From Hymenobacter terrenus (GTDB lineage Bacteria > Bacteroidota > Bacteroidia > Cytophagales > Hymenobacteraceae), in contig NZ_LATM01000001.1 in the NCBI RefSeq assembly GCF_000972495.1, forward strand, positions 517,241 through 581,240: DNA of 64,000 bases, written 5' to 3'. The translations under genes were made by a program, and so were the position numbers. This document shows, one piece after another, positions 41,599 to 50,746 of the stretch. The notes beneath the pieces were generated by a model. The model did not search any database and was not told the origin of the DNA. It saw only the letters and a list, made by a program, of their open reading frames with translations. How positions within the stretch are numbered: position 1 is the stretch's first letter; every line of letters begins with the position of its first letter.

Positions 41599-42462
41599 CA
41601 GAGTAGGCACCGACTGCTTTGAGGCTTCGAACTGCCTCTACCTAAATCTTATTTTGCTGGCTGCTTGAGGCAAATAGTGCACGGCTGTACTAGCCGCACT
41701 AATTATATCTGCGGCTGCTATCAGGGTAGTGCCGCATGCCATCTTTGCGATGCCTTTCGCTACCACAGTAGGTCCATATTTAAGGGGCCTTTGAGTCCAT
41801 TAAAATAATGGACGGTGACGTCCCCACCTTATGCCCGTTGCCTCGCTAGTTCCTTGCTCAATAGCCATTCCGGTGCCACTGGGAAGCACAGACTAGTACA
41901 GAGGGCGTGATATTGACAGCAACAAGGGCTATTTGTCAAGACTCTGAAAATAGCCAGGGACTTCTGAGCCTTTACAACGTAAGACTGTGCCGGTCATTCC
42001 ACCGTGCGGCAGGTATCCTACCTTCTCTACACCTGTTTCGCGCCTTCCTTATCCATATCCGTTACTCTTGGCCGACAATCAACAGAGAGAATGAGTACTA
42101 ACGCCGTCGGACGACTTACCAGAACCATCGGATGACCTTCCGGAGCTATCGGACGACCCGCCAGTACCATCGGATGACCTGTGGAGCCATCGGACGGGTT
42201 TCCGGAACCATCGAATGACTTTCCAGAGCCATCGAACCACTTGCCAGAGCCATCGAATAGCTCGCCGGGGACTTTGTGAGGCAGAAGCCCCGCCCGGTAG
42301 TCTCGCCTAAGCTGGCCCTGATGACTGACCGCCATTCCCTTACAACATAGGGCAACTTGTAATAAACTGCCTGATATGCCATACTGATTAATTTAAATCG
42401 TGGGCAGACTAGCCGCAACCTGAATGCCGGATGTTGCCCTGGCAGTATCAGGAAGGCAGCCG
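41599..42462. other. Long intergenic region with a minisatellite
   Basis: About 864 bp. The first 200 bp contain, on the minus strand, a short open stretch reading KYGPTVVAKGIAKMACGTTL and ending in a stop near 41642, with no convincing start codon. From 42099 to 42267 lies the tandem repeat listed separately. The rest shows no gene. Confidence 0.5.
42099..42267. repeat. Tandem array of 21-bp units (about eight copies)
   Basis: Units follow CC-R-G-W-R-CCATCGRATGACYTK with variation. One copy has 20 bp, which breaks the frame, so the array probably is not translated as a whole. In the minus frame that stays open it would give a 7-residue repeat around FDGSGK. The array lies in an intergenic region upstream of the peroxiredoxin stop. 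Confidence 0.75.
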
Positions 42463-42918
42463 TCAGGGCAATCCTTGCAGCACCTGCTTGGCGTTGCTCA
42501 CGTGGTCGGTGGCGCCGCTCAGCGAGTTGAAGATGTATTGAATGATGCCGTTTTTGTCAATCACGAACGTGACGCGGCCGGGCAGCAGGCCCAGCAGCGC
42601 CCGGGGCACTTCGTAGAGCTTGCGCACTTTGCCCTCGGTATCGGCCAGCAGCTCGAACGGCAGGCGGTGCTTTGCGGTAAATTTCTGGTGCGACTTCTCG
42701 CTGTCGGAGCTGATGCCTACGACTTCGGCGCCGAGGTCTTTGAAATCCTCGTACTGGTCGCGGAACGAGCAGGCTTCGGCCGTGCAACCGGGCGTGTCGT
42801 CTTTAGGGTAGAAATAAAGCACGATGCTACGTTTGCCACGCTGCTCGGAGAGGTGAAACGTGGTGCCAGTAGTGGTCTTCAGCGTAAAATCGGGCGCGGG
42901 TTGGCCTACTTGAAGCAT
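42463..42918 (-). CDS. bcp: Thioredoxin-dependent thiol peroxidase (Bcp-type peroxiredoxin)
   Basis: About 151 residues from ATG 42918 (MLQVGQPAPDFTLKTTTG). The active-site segment is DTPGCTAEACSFRD, with the peroxidatic Cys in PGCT and the resolving Cys five residues later, as in Bcp/PrxQ. YEDFKDLGAEVVGISSDSEKSH and LLGLLPGRVTFVIDKNGII complete the thioredoxin-like fold. The protein reduces H2O2 and organic peroxides with thioredoxin in the cytoplasm. The length is normal for the family. It is read towards the repeat array. Confidence 0.92.
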   Translation of the reverse strand: MLQVGQPAPDFTLKTTTGTTFHLSEQRGKRSIVLYFYPKDDTPGCTAEACSFRDQYEDFKDLGAEVVGISSDSEKSHQKFTAKHRLPFELLADTEGKVRKLYEVPRALLGLLPGRVTFVIDKNGIIQYIFNSLSGATDHVSNAKQVLQGLP

Positions 42919-43053
42919 AGTTGGAGGAGTTGAACAGAGCTGCAAATTAGCAGCACCGTGCTGCTTTACGGCCGCAGCGGCATCTTTGTGGCCCAGTAGC
43001 GCTTGCCGCTGACTCCATTACGCTGATGGGGCCCGGTCCCACGACTTATTTTA

Positions 43054-43752
43054 ATGTCCCAGCCTCGCATCACCGTCATTATACCGGCCCACAACGAAGG
43101 CCAGGCCATTGGCTTGGTGCTGAGCGAGATTCCCGCCGGCCTGGTGCAGGAGGTGGTGGTAGTGGACAATAATTCGACCGACGACACCAGTACCGCGGCG
43201 GGGGCCGGGGGCGCCACCGTGCTCCGCGAGCCCCGCCCCGGCTACGGCTACGCCTGCCTGGCCGGCATGGCCTACGTCTTCGGCAAGGCCCAATCTCATT
43301 GGCCGGACATTATCGTATTTCTCGACGGCGACCATTCCGATTACCCCGAGCAAATGCCTGACCTGCTGGCACCCCTGCTGCGCGGCGACGCCGACTTAGT
43401 TATTGGTTCGCGGGCGCTGGGCGTGCGGGAGCGCGGGGCCCTGCTGCCGCAGCAGCGTTTCGGCAACTGGCTGGCTGCCCGGCTGCTGCGGCTGCGCTAC
43501 GGCGGTACCTTCACCGATTTAGGGCCGTTCCGGGCCGTGCTTGCTCCTGCCCTGCTCAGCCTCAACATGGAAGACAAAACCTACGGCTGGACGGTGGAAA
43601 TGCAGGTAAAAGCGGCCCGCCAGGGCCTGCGCACTGTGGAAGTACCCGTGCGCTACCGCCGCCGCATTGGCACCAGCAAAATATCGGGCACGGTGCGCGG
43701 CACGATTGGGGCCGGCTACAAAATTCTGTGGACCATTTTCCGGTATTGGTAA
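43054..43752 (+). CDS. Glycosyltransferase family 2, polyprenol-phosphate sugar synthase type
   Basis: A 232-residue protein with a GT-A core only: ITVIIPAHNEGQAIGLVL, VVVVDNNSTDDT, PGYGYACLAGM, and the DxD motif in FLDGDHSDYPEQ. IGSRALG and the late TVEMQVKAARQGLRTVEVPVRYRRRIG are characteristic of the dolichyl/polyprenyl-phosphate mannose or glucose synthase group. There is no membrane-anchor helix at the C-terminus. It would make a lipid-phosphate sugar for GT-C enzymes, one of which follows at 45440. A related CslA-like GT2 lies between them. Confidence 0.87.
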   Translation: MSQPRITVIIPAHNEGQAIGLVLSEIPAGLVQEVVVVDNNSTDDTSTAAGAGGATVLREPRPGYGYACLAGMAYVFGKAQSHWPDIIVFLDGDHSDYPEQMPDLLAPLLRGDADLVIGSRALGVRERGALLPQQRFGNWLAARLLRLRYGGTFTDLGPFRAVLAPALLSLNMEDKTYGWTVEMQVKAARQGLRTVEVPVRYRRRIGTSKISGTVRGTIGAGYKILWTIFRYW

Positions 43753-43815
43753 GATTTATTACCGCCTTTTTTCCACTGACTTGCCTGTGATTTACGCTTT
43801 ACTCTTACGTTTCTG

Positions 43816-45270
43816 ATGCCGCTGCTGCCCATTCTGCTTGTGGTGGTGTACGGCCTGTGCCTGCTGTTTATTCTGGGCTTCAGCGTGGGCCAGTGGCAGC
43901 TCACGCGCTTGGCCTTGCGGGCCTATGCCCGGCCGGCCGCCGCCCCGCCGCCGACTCCGGCCGCGTGGCCGCGTGTGACGGTGCAGCTCCCGCTCTACAA
44001 CGAGCAAAATGTAGTGGAGCGCGTGATTGATGCCGCCGCGGCCCTCGACTACCCGCCTGAGCAGCTGCACATTCAGGTGCTCGACGACTCCACCGATGCC
44101 ACTGTGGCGCTGGCGGCGGCCCGCGTCACGCACTTCACGGCCCTGGGCCTGCGCATCAGCCACGTGCGGCGCCTGGGCCGCGAGGGCTACAAAGCGGGCG
44201 CCCTGCGCTACGGCCTCGATTTTACCGACGGCGAATTCATTGCCATTTTCGATGCCGACTTCGTGCCCGAGCCGGATTTTCTGCGCCGCACCGTGCCGTA
44301 TTTTTTGCAGGACTCAACTGTGGGCGTCGTACAAACCCGCTGGGGCCATCTCAACCAAAATGAGTCGCTGTTGACGCGCCTGCAAGCCTTTGGCCTAGAT
44401 GCCCACTTTCTCATTGAGCAAGTGGGCCGCACGTTCGCCGGGTTTTTCATCAATTTCAACGGCACCGGCGGCGTATGGCGCCGCGCCTGCATCGACAATG
44501 CCGGCGGCTGGCACATCGACACCCTCACCGAAGACCTCGACCTGAGCTACCGCGCCCAGCTGCGCGGCTGGCGGTTCGTGTACCGTCCCGAAATCGTGGC
44601 GCCCGCCGAGCTGCCCGCCGTAATGGATGCCCTCAAATCGCAGCAGTTTCGCTGGACTAAGGGCGCGGCCGAAACCGCCCGCAAGCACCTGGGCACCATG
44701 TGGCGCTCGTCGCAGCCGCTGGCCGTCAAGCTACAAGCCACGTTTCATCTGCTCAATAGCAGCGTGTACATCGTCATCCTGCTCATGGCCCTGCTGAGCG
44801 TGCCCCTGGTGTTCGTGCGCGAGCAGTACCATGAATACAAGGTCGTGTTCCAGCTGGCTTCCGTCTTCCTGGTGGGTTTCACTCCGCTCATCTACTATTA
44901 CTACACGGCGTGGCGGCTGGCGCAGCCTGAAGGGAAAGCGCGTTTCTACCCCGGCTTTTTCCTGCTGTTTTTGTCAGTATCAATGGGGCTGGCCTTGCAC
45001 AATACCCGGGCCGTAACCTTGGGTTGGCTCGGGCAGCGCACGCCGTTCATCCGCACGCCCAAGGCTGGCACTGGCAGCCGGCCTCAGCGGCGCTACCGCA
45101 CCGGCGACGTAGGGCCGCTGGTGCTCCTCGAAGGAATACTAGCCGCGTATTTTGCATTTGGCCTCCTTGCCGGGCTCTACTTCCGCGATTTTGGCCTCCT
45201 TCCGTTTCATTCCCTGCTCACGGTCGGTTTTGCGGCCATCTGCTATTACTCGGTGCGCCACGCCCGCTGA
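43816..45270 (+). CDS. Processive-type membrane glycosyltransferase (CslA-like GT2)
   Basis: A 484-residue protein with an N-terminal membrane helix ([20 protein letters not shown]), a cytoplasmic GT2 domain and about four C-terminal helices. All family motifs are visible: [18 protein letters not shown] (DxD), [11 protein letters not shown] (TED) and QQFRWTKG (QxxRW). [10 protein letters not shown] and the layout match cellulose-synthase-like enzymes of the glucomannan synthase type in bacteria. It probably polymerises or extends a beta-linked glycan and moves it across the membrane. The spacing to the upstream GT2 is 63 bp, so the two are likely co-transcribed. Confidence 0.9.
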   Translation: MPLLPILLVVVYGLCLLFILGFSVGQWQLTRLALRAYARPAAAPPPTPAAWPRVTVQLPLYNEQNVVERVIDAAAALDYPPEQLHIQVLDDSTDATVALAAARVTHFTALGLRISHVRRLGREGYKAGALRYGLDFTDGEFIAIFDADFVPEPDFLRRTVPYFLQDSTVGVVQTRWGHLNQNESLLTRLQAFGLDAHFLIEQVGRTFAGFFINFNGTGGVWRRACIDNAGGWHIDTLTEDLDLSYRAQLRGWRFVYRPEIVAPAELPAVMDALKSQQFRWTKGAAETARKHLGTMWRSSQPLAVKLQATFHLLNSSVYIVILLMALLSVPLVFVREQYHEYKVVFQLASVFLVGFTPLIYYYYTAWRLAQPEGKARFYPGFFLLFLSVSMGLALHNTRAVTLGWLGQRTPFIRTPKAGTGSRPQRRYRTGDVGPLVLLEGILAAYFAFGLLAGLYFRDFGLLPFHSLLTVGFAAICYYSVRHAR

Positions 45271-45439
45271 AATTCTAATTGCTAATTATTGCTAAACTCT
45301 TTTCGAAATAATTAGCGCCCGCCGACTACCAGCTGACAACTCAAGCCGTTCAGGACTTTGCGGCCATCCTTTCAGAAGGTCCTGCTCATCTGGCTGAATA
45401 TAAATTTCTAAAACAGCTTTAATTACCAACAAACCAGCC

Positions 45440-46795
45440 TTGTCAATTAAGCTTCCATCGATTTATCAAGTCGGGGCGATGCTACTTTCCGGCGCGGCCT
45501 ACGCGGGGCTGGCTTATGCCACGCCGCGGGCGCATTTTGGGCAATTGGTGGCATTATTTGCAGTAGCACTGCTGGCTTATGCGTGGCTGTTGCACAGCCA
45601 GTTGCCGTGGCGCTGGGGGCTGGGGGCGGCGCTGCTGTTCCGGCTCATCTGGCTGCCAGCCATGCCCGCGCTTTCCGATGACATTTACCGCTTTCGCTGG
45701 GATGGCATTCTGGTAGCCAACGGCGTAAACCCTTTCCGGTTCCGGCCCGATGAAATAATTGCCGATGGCGCCCGCAAGGCTATCAAAGATGAGCCTGCTC
45801 GAAACCGGGAATTGCCTCAATTGCAGCAGTTATATCGGCAAATAAATTCCCCTCACTACTACTCGGTTTATCCGCCGGTTTGTCAATTTATTTTTGGCGC
45901 TGCGGCCCGCTTATTTCCAACTTCGGACAGCGGCTTCGCCTTCAGTCTGCGGGTTGTTATTCTGATGGCGGAGGTAGGCGTTGCTTGGCTGTTACTGGCC
46001 CTGCTACCAGCCTTGGGCTGGCCGCCAGAGCGCGTGTTGCGCTACTTCCTACACCCCTTGGTTATCACGGAGCTAACTGGCAACCTGCATTTTGAAGGCT
46101 TAGTATTTCTATTTGTTTTATTGGCCCTATGGCTATTGGCTCGCCAGAAATGGGGCGTTTCGGCCGTAGCACTAGGGCTGGGCGTGGCCACTAAGCTGCT
46201 GCCTTTACTTGCGCTTCCCCTGCTGTGGAGCCGGCTGGGGTGGCGTCGGCTTGTTGCTTATTCCACTAGTAGCACCGCCATATTATTGCTACTATTTACC
46301 CCATTTATTTCAGTTGAGTTGTTTATAAATATCAGCCGCAGTCTCAAATTATATTTCCGCAGCTTTGAATTCAATGCGAGCATTTATTACCTGCTCCGAC
46401 CCATCGGCATCTGGCTCACTACCTACAATCAGATTGCCATTATCGGGCCCTCGCTCGCCCTCGTCAGCGGCCTGACCGGCCTTGTCCTTGCCTGGCGGGA
46501 ACGCCACCCCACCCTAGCTTCGCTGCCCCAAACCCTGCTGCTCATGCTAACGGCCTACTACGCCCTGGCCACCACTGTGCACCCCTGGTATCTCACGCTG
46601 CTGATTGGCTTGAGCACGTTTTCCCGCTTCCGCTACCCGTTGGTATGGGGCGGACTCGCTATACTCTCCTACGCCGCTTATCGCACTAATCTATACACCG
46701 AAAATCTCTGGCTCGTAGCACTGGAGTATACCATAACCTTTGCCACGTTGGCAGTTGAGGTTATGCCGCTTCACTTAAGGAGAACCGAGGCATGA
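45440..46795 (+). CDS. GT-C type polyprenyl-phosphate sugar transferase (GT87/MptB-like)
   Basis: A 451-residue polytopic protein; the start at 45440 is a TTG, and an ATG at 45479 (MLLSGAAYAG) is a likely alternative. The first periplasmic loop has SDDIYRFRWDGILVANGVNPF, which is the catalytic Asp-Asp and WDG..NPF signature of mannosyltransferases using polyprenyl-phosphate-mannose. About ten helices follow. With the upstream lipid-phosphate sugar synthase it forms a plausible donor-acceptor pair for mannosylation of a cell-surface glycan. The donor identity is inferred. Confidence 0.77.
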   Translation: MSIKLPSIYQVGAMLLSGAAYAGLAYATPRAHFGQLVALFAVALLAYAWLLHSQLPWRWGLGAALLFRLIWLPAMPALSDDIYRFRWDGILVANGVNPFRFRPDEIIADGARKAIKDEPARNRELPQLQQLYRQINSPHYYSVYPPVCQFIFGAAARLFPTSDSGFAFSLRVVILMAEVGVAWLLLALLPALGWPPERVLRYFLHPLVITELTGNLHFEGLVFLFVLLALWLLARQKWGVSAVALGLGVATKLLPLLALPLLWSRLGWRRLVAYSTSSTAILLLLFTPFISVELFINISRSLKLYFRSFEFNASIYYLLRPIGIWLTTYNQIAIIGPSLALVSGLTGLVLAWRERHPTLASLPQTLLLMLTAYYALATTVHPWYLTLLIGLSTFSRFRYPLVWGGLAILSYAAYRTNLYTENLWLVALEYTITFATLAVEVMPLHLRRTEA

Positions 46796-46797
46796 AG

Positions 46798-47691
46798 TTA
46801 CTGGGGCCAATATTTATATCGACGCACCGATTTTAATTGCAGACTACGGCCGTCCCAAGTGACTTGACGGAGCAATACATTGGGGTATTTTTTGGCGAAC
46901 CAATACACGTTTTCTTTGCCGGATGCCAGAGCTACGGCCACGCGCCAGGCGGGCTCTGAAACATCATTGGCTGGTGCTTCAGCAGTGGTAAGATGGGCCT
47001 GATAATAGACGGGTGGCTTGGCCTGATTGGTTTGCTGCAAGTCCATTACTACTAAATCAAAAGCGGGCAACTGCTCGAATTTCAGGCTACGCAAGGTGTA
47101 GGAAAGCGCGTCTTCCAAGAAAACATCACGCCGCAAATCGCGGTGGCCCACGCCCTGCTTGTCCCAATACGAATCAAAAGTCTGTTGAAAATTAACGCCA
47201 TCATCAACAATGGATTTGAATGTATTACCGCACCATTCCTGCGATGATGTGGTCATTTTATAGAGTGCTACGGGCTGGTCACGCCGAAAGAATAGCGACG
47301 TCAGGTAATGGTAGGGGTACTGGTCGGTCTGAATCTGGCAGAACTGATTTATTTTCATCACCGGAAATAAATCATTCCGATTATAGTCGTCCGTCTTGAC
47401 GTTGAACTGCTGATTAAATTCTTCCTTAACCGTAATCTGGACGTACTCGAACGCTCGCTTTTTCTTGTATACCACACGCTCCGCATCATATGTGGCGACT
47501 TCCGCCAGGCCATCTTCCCACAACTTGCGCATGGCCCACTCCTGGTCGAAATAAGGCTGCACCGCTTGTAACGCTTGCGCCGAGATTGGCACCTGGCCGC
47601 CCGACTCAGGCTTTTCCGGGGCATTGCAGCCAATCAGCCACAGACTGAGCAACGACGCGAGCAACGATTTCCGAAAGGGCCACTGAAACAT
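46798..47691 (-). CDS. Putative lipoprotein of unknown function
   Basis: About 297 residues from ATG 47691 (MFQWPFRKSLLASLLSLWLI), with the lipobox Cys in LIGCNAPEK. The mature protein is rich in aromatic and acidic residues (YFDQEWAMRKLWEDGLAEVATYD, WCGNTFKSIVDDGVNFQQTF, ENVYWFAKKYPNVLLRQVTW). I see no recognised domain. Its stop is close to that of the converging GT-C gene (2 bp apart). The short flanks suggest compact organisation rather than a decayed region. Confidence 0.6.
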   Translation of the reverse strand: MFQWPFRKSLLASLLSLWLIGCNAPEKPESGGQVPISAQALQAVQPYFDQEWAMRKLWEDGLAEVATYDAERVVYKKKRAFEYVQITVKEEFNQQFNVKTDDYNRNDLFPVMKINQFCQIQTDQYPYHYLTSLFFRRDQPVALYKMTTSSQEWCGNTFKSIVDDGVNFQQTFDSYWDKQGVGHRDLRRDVFLEDALSYTLRSLKFEQLPAFDLVVMDLQQTNQAKPPVYYQAHLTTAEAPANDVSEPAWRVAVALASGKENVYWFAKKYPNVLLRQVTWDGRSLQLKSVRRYKYWPQ

Positions 47692-47779
47692 ATTTTGAAC
47701 GGGTGAGATGGGAAATAAGTCGACAATCACCTTCTATTCAGAGGGTGGCTCCCGCGGGTGGCTTGGCTCAGAGGGCGAG

Positions 47780-48430
47780 TTATTCCCAATTTTTATTGCG
47801 CCAAGCCGCCAAATCGGCGGCGGTATCCACGTCGCGTAGCTCTGGTAGCAGGGCCACCTGCAAGCCCAGCCGCCGGGCATCAGCCAGGGTATCGGTCAGC
47901 ACGGAAGCCGTGCTCCAGGCCTTCTGCTGAAACAATTCGGGCTGGGGCTGGCGCAATCCGAGGAGATAATAACCGCCATCGGTGGCGGGCCCCAGCACCA
48001 CATCGTGGTCGGCCAGCAGCCTAAAGGCCTGAGTGAGGTGAGCGGCGCGCAAGCCAGGGCAGTCGGTGCCAATGATGGCTGCCCGGTGCGCCCCAGCTGC
48101 AAAAGCCTCCCCAAAAGCCGCCATCATGCGCTGACCTAAGTCACCGGCTTCCTGGCAGCGGGTAGTCATGCCAGGCCATTCCCGGGCCTCCGTGTCAGTG
48201 GGTTCTGGCCCGGCGGTATCGGCCAGCCAAACGGTGGTGGGCACCCCCGCCTCGGTAACGGCCGTCCGGGTGATGGCCAGCAACTCGTGGTAGATGGCCA
48301 GGGCCTGGTCGGGGCCCACGCCCGCAGCCAGCCGGCTTTTTACCCGCCCGAGCGCGGGCACGCGGGCAAATACTAGCAGGTGGTCGCCCCTTCCCGGACC
48401 GGCGCTTTCAACTATTGGCTTATCACTCAT
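47780..48430 (-). CDS. TIGR04282-family glycosyltransferase (DUF2064)
   Basis: About 216 residues from ATG 48430 (MSDKPIVESAGPG), which overlaps the upstream stop by a few bases. Family features are LLVFARVPALGRVKSRLAAGVG, AIIGTDCPGLRAAHLTQAF (with the DxD-like acidic region), GPATDGGYYLLGL and LPELRDVDTAADLAAW. This group is annotated as an arsenosugar-biosynthesis-associated glycosyltransferase, but members also occur without arsenic genes. No arsenic enzyme (ArsM or the associated radical-SAM protein) is seen in the window, so the role here is open. Confidence 0.83.
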   Translation of the reverse strand: MSDKPIVESAGPGRGDHLLVFARVPALGRVKSRLAAGVGPDQALAIYHELLAITRTAVTEAGVPTTVWLADTAGPEPTDTEAREWPGMTTRCQEAGDLGQRMMAAFGEAFAAGAHRAAIIGTDCPGLRAAHLTQAFRLLADHDVVLGPATDGGYYLLGLRQPQPELFQQKAWSTASVLTDTLADARRLGLQVALLPELRDVDTAADLAAWRNKNWE

Positions 48431-49016
48431 ACACTTTGTTTCCACGTTTTAGCCAAGCCCCCCACAACGCCGAATAAGGATGAACATTGTGGGTAGGACC
48501 TTGGGCATTGTACACTGGGTAGCCTTCATTTATCCACTCGAACATTCCTCCGTAAAGGTTGCGCACATGCTGAAACCCGAGGGCATGGAGCTGTTCGCCC
48601 AGGCGCTCGCTGCGGTAGCCCACTGAGCAGTATACCACCACGGGCTGGCTGCGGTCGAGTTCCACGAATGTTTCTGTGGCCACCGAATCAAAATTGACGA
48701 AGCGGGCCCCACGCAAGTGACTGACTTTAAATTCGGCTGGTGTGCGGGCATCGAGTAGCACCACACCGGCAGCCTGCTGTAGCTCATGCGCCAAGGTTGC
48801 CGACTGCACCGTCGGCACGGTGTTGCGGTACAAGGTCCGCAACAGTCGGCTATAGCTGGGGCTAATGCTGCTCGCAGCGGTATCGGAGCCGTTTTGGTTG
48901 CAAGCCGTCAGCGCGAACAGGCTGCACCAGAAAGAAGTAAAAGCGGTGCGTTTCAAGGCGTGCTTAAAAGGTGAGGGGCTGGTGCTGATGGAGTGGGGCA
49001 CTGCCCTACCAGGCAC
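48423..49016 (-). CDS. Rhodanese-like lipoprotein
   Basis: A 197-residue protein. The N-terminus ends in a hydrophobic run and FALTACNQNG, a likely lipobox; a later start is possible. The rhodanese domain (about 65-175) has LLDARTPAEFKVSHLRGARFV and the active-site loop VVVYCSVGYRSERLG with the catalytic Cys, then ALGFQHVRNLYGGMFEWINEGYPV. Rhodaneses transfer sulfane sulfur. Its stop overlaps the start of the TIGR04282 gene, so they form one unit. Confidence 0.85.
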   Translation of the reverse strand: MPGRAVPHSISTSPSPFKHALKRTAFTSFWCSLFALTACNQNGSDTAASSISPSYSRLLRTLYRNTVPTVQSATLAHELQQAAGVVLLDARTPAEFKVSHLRGARFVNFDSVATETFVELDRSQPVVVYCSVGYRSERLGEQLHALGFQHVRNLYGGMFEWINEGYPVYNAQGPTHNVHPYSALWGAWLKRGNKVYE

Positions 49017-49113
49017 GCCCCTGCGCCATTCAGCCTATTTACAAGCGACAAAATACCGTTGGAAAGCAGGCATTATGATTGGAAGTGGACGGCCAGGGAA
49101 GGTTCTAACCCAG

Positions 49114-49206
49114 ATTATGAGCCCATTAGTTGCAGAAAAACATCGTTCAATGAGGCGCAGCAAAGGCTGCGCCCTACGATTACGAACCCATTAGTTACAG
49201 AAAAAC
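49114..49206. repeat. Palindrome flanked by a 28-bp imperfect direct repeat
   Basis: The two 28-bp copies at 49114-49141 and 49179-49206 differ at three positions (core CCCATTAGTTGCAGAAAAAC). Between them is the palindrome GGCGCAGC-AAAG-GCTGCGCC at 49154-49173, related to the copies at 12321-12388 and 56630-56649. Confidence 0.6.
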
Positions 49207-49271
49207 CCCTGCTATCCGCGATGAAACGGAGTTGCGAGGGGCTAATTTCGGCACTCTTGTATGGCGGGCTG

Positions 49272-50177
49272 CTAGATGGATACCGCACCCATGGCCTGAA
49301 TAGGCATGGTTGGGCTAGCACTGCCGCCCGTGGGCTCCACCGTCACGGCGAAGGCTTGGGCGCTGGCAATATCCTTCATCAGCTGAATGTCTTCGCCGGC
49401 GGCGGTGGTAGCGGCTAGCATGCCGGCATCCACGGGCTTGCCATTATCGAGGGCCCAGAGCTGGTATTGTTTGCCGGCGGGCAGCGCAGGCAGGCTTTTC
49501 ACGTCGACATACACCTTGTGCGTGGCAGCGTTGAACAGCACCCGGGCACGGGCCGTGGGAGCATCTTTGGTGCCGGCCAGAGCCACAGCGCGGAACTCGT
49601 CGCTGCGTAGCACCTGGTTTTCTTCGCGCAGTTCACCTAGCTTTTTCTCCACTACCTGGGTGGTGGCGGCAAAGCGGGATTGCTCGTTTTGCAGGGCAAC
49701 CAAATCTGAGCTGGCCTCTTTCCAGCGGCTGTAAAGCAGGCCGTTAGCACCGAGGCTAAGGATGAGGGCGACCGAAGCTGCCATGGCCCAGATGGAGCGA
49801 GTAGCCGGCTCGGCCACGGGAGCCGATGACAGGGGACGAACGACGGCTTCCGGTGTTGCCGATGTGGGTTGGGCGGGCGAAGTGGAATAGGTATTGACTT
49901 GGGCTACGGCATCGACATCGGCCCGTAGGGCACTGGTAGGGGCCGCGATTTGGGCCATTACGTTACCCAGCACCCGCTCACGCATCCCGGCCGGGGGCGT
50001 GATGGCGTGGGCTTCGGCATAAAAACCTAAAGCCGCTTGCATCTGTTGCAGTTCCTCCCGGATTTCGGGGTGGCTCGCGGCTTTGGCCTCCACGTCGGCT
50101 TGTTCAGCCGGCGTGAGTTCGCCGAGCACGTACTGCTCCAGAATGCCTGACTCTATAAATTGTTGGATGTTTTCCAC
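49272..50177 (-). CDS. Anti-sigma factor, RskA-like
   Basis: A 301-residue protein. The N-terminal cytoplasmic part (FIESGILEQYVLGELTPAEQADVEAKAASHP) is the anti-sigma binding domain without a zinc (HxxxCxxC) motif. One membrane helix follows (SIWAMAASVALILSLGANGLL). A periplasmic RskA-type domain completes it (LFNAATHKVYVDVKSLPALP, KQYQLWALDNGKPVDAGML). It should hold the adjacent ECF sigma factor inactive until regulated proteolysis. The sigma gene lies 8 bp upstream on the same strand, which supports the pair. Confidence 0.88.
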   Translation of the reverse strand: MENIQQFIESGILEQYVLGELTPAEQADVEAKAASHPEIREELQQMQAALGFYAEAHAITPPAGMRERVLGNVMAQIAAPTSALRADVDAVAQVNTYSTSPAQPTSATPEAVVRPLSSAPVAEPATRSIWAMAASVALILSLGANGLLYSRWKEASSDLVALQNEQSRFAATTQVVEKKLGELREENQVLRSDEFRAVALAGTKDAPTARARVLFNAATHKVYVDVKSLPALPAGKQYQLWALDNGKPVDAGMLAATTAAGEDIQLMKDIASAQAFAVTVEPTGGSASPTMPIQAMGAVSI

Positions 50178-50185
50178 GATGAATT

Positions 50186-50746
50186 TCAGCGAATAAGTTT
50201 GCTTAGAACTTTGATGGCGGTTCGGGCACGGGTTTTCACCGTTCCCAAAGGAATGTTGAGCTCCTCCGCCACTTCACTTTGGGTGAAGCCCTCGAAATAG
50301 AGCAAGTCGATAATCTGGCGCTGTTCGGGAATCAATTTTTGAGTGATTTCCTGCAAGCCAATGTGCTCGGGACGGAACGTTGCGGGCGCCGCTTGGCGCT
50401 GTGCTGTTAGACTATCGTCCAGTCCCTGAGTGCGGCTACCTACGCGGTGCTGCCTTGAGCGGATTTTATCGATGCTGAGATTTCGGCAAATGTTAAGCAC
50501 CCAAGTGAAGAGCCGTCCCTTGGCCGGGTCGTAGCTGGCGAAGGCGTGCCAGATTTTGACCAGCGCCTCCTGTAGCACATCCTCGGCCTCGTCCTCGGCT
50601 TTCACGATACGGAAGATGACACCGTAGAGCGCCGCCGAATACCGCTCGTAAAACAGCGTCATGGCTGATTCGTCACGGGCCTGCAGGCGCCGGACCAGTT
50701 CCGCTTCAGCAGCGGGGGGCAGGGAAATAAGTGGGTTGTCGGACAC
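50186..50746 (-). CDS. ECF sigma-70 family RNA polymerase sigma factor
   Basis: A 186-residue protein with region 2 (FYERYSAALYGVIFRIVKAEDEAEDVLQEALVKIWHAF, TWVLNICRNLSIDKIRSR) and region 4 (LIPEQRQIIDLLYFEGFTQSEVAEELNIPLGTVKTRARTAIK). No region 1 or 3 is present, as expected for ECF sigmas. It directs RNA polymerase to stress or envelope promoters and is controlled by the anti-sigma factor encoded 8 bp downstream. The target regulon is unknown. Confidence 0.93.
   Translation of the reverse strand: MSDNPLISLPPAAEAELVRRLQARDESAMTLFYERYSAALYGVIFRIVKAEDEAEDVLQEALVKIWHAFASYDPAKGRLFTWVLNICRNLSIDKIRSRQHRVGSRTQGLDDSLTAQRQAAPATFRPEHIGLQEITQKLIPEQRQIIDLLYFEGFTQSEVAEELNIPLGTVKTRARTAIKVLSKLIR

Noticed and set aside
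41640..41790. Minus-strand open stretch KYGPTVVAKGIAKMACGTTL as a small gene
   Set aside because: A stop lies directly upstream, there is no ATG and no recognisable family; at most a remnant.
42099..42267. CRISPR array
   Set aside because: Units are contiguous without unique spacers and no cas genes are near.
42027..42335. Minus-strand open frame across the 21-bp repeats as a repeat protein
   Set aside because: One unit has 20 bp, so the repeat phase changes within the frame; no signal peptide or ribosome site; better explained as a non-coding minisatellite.
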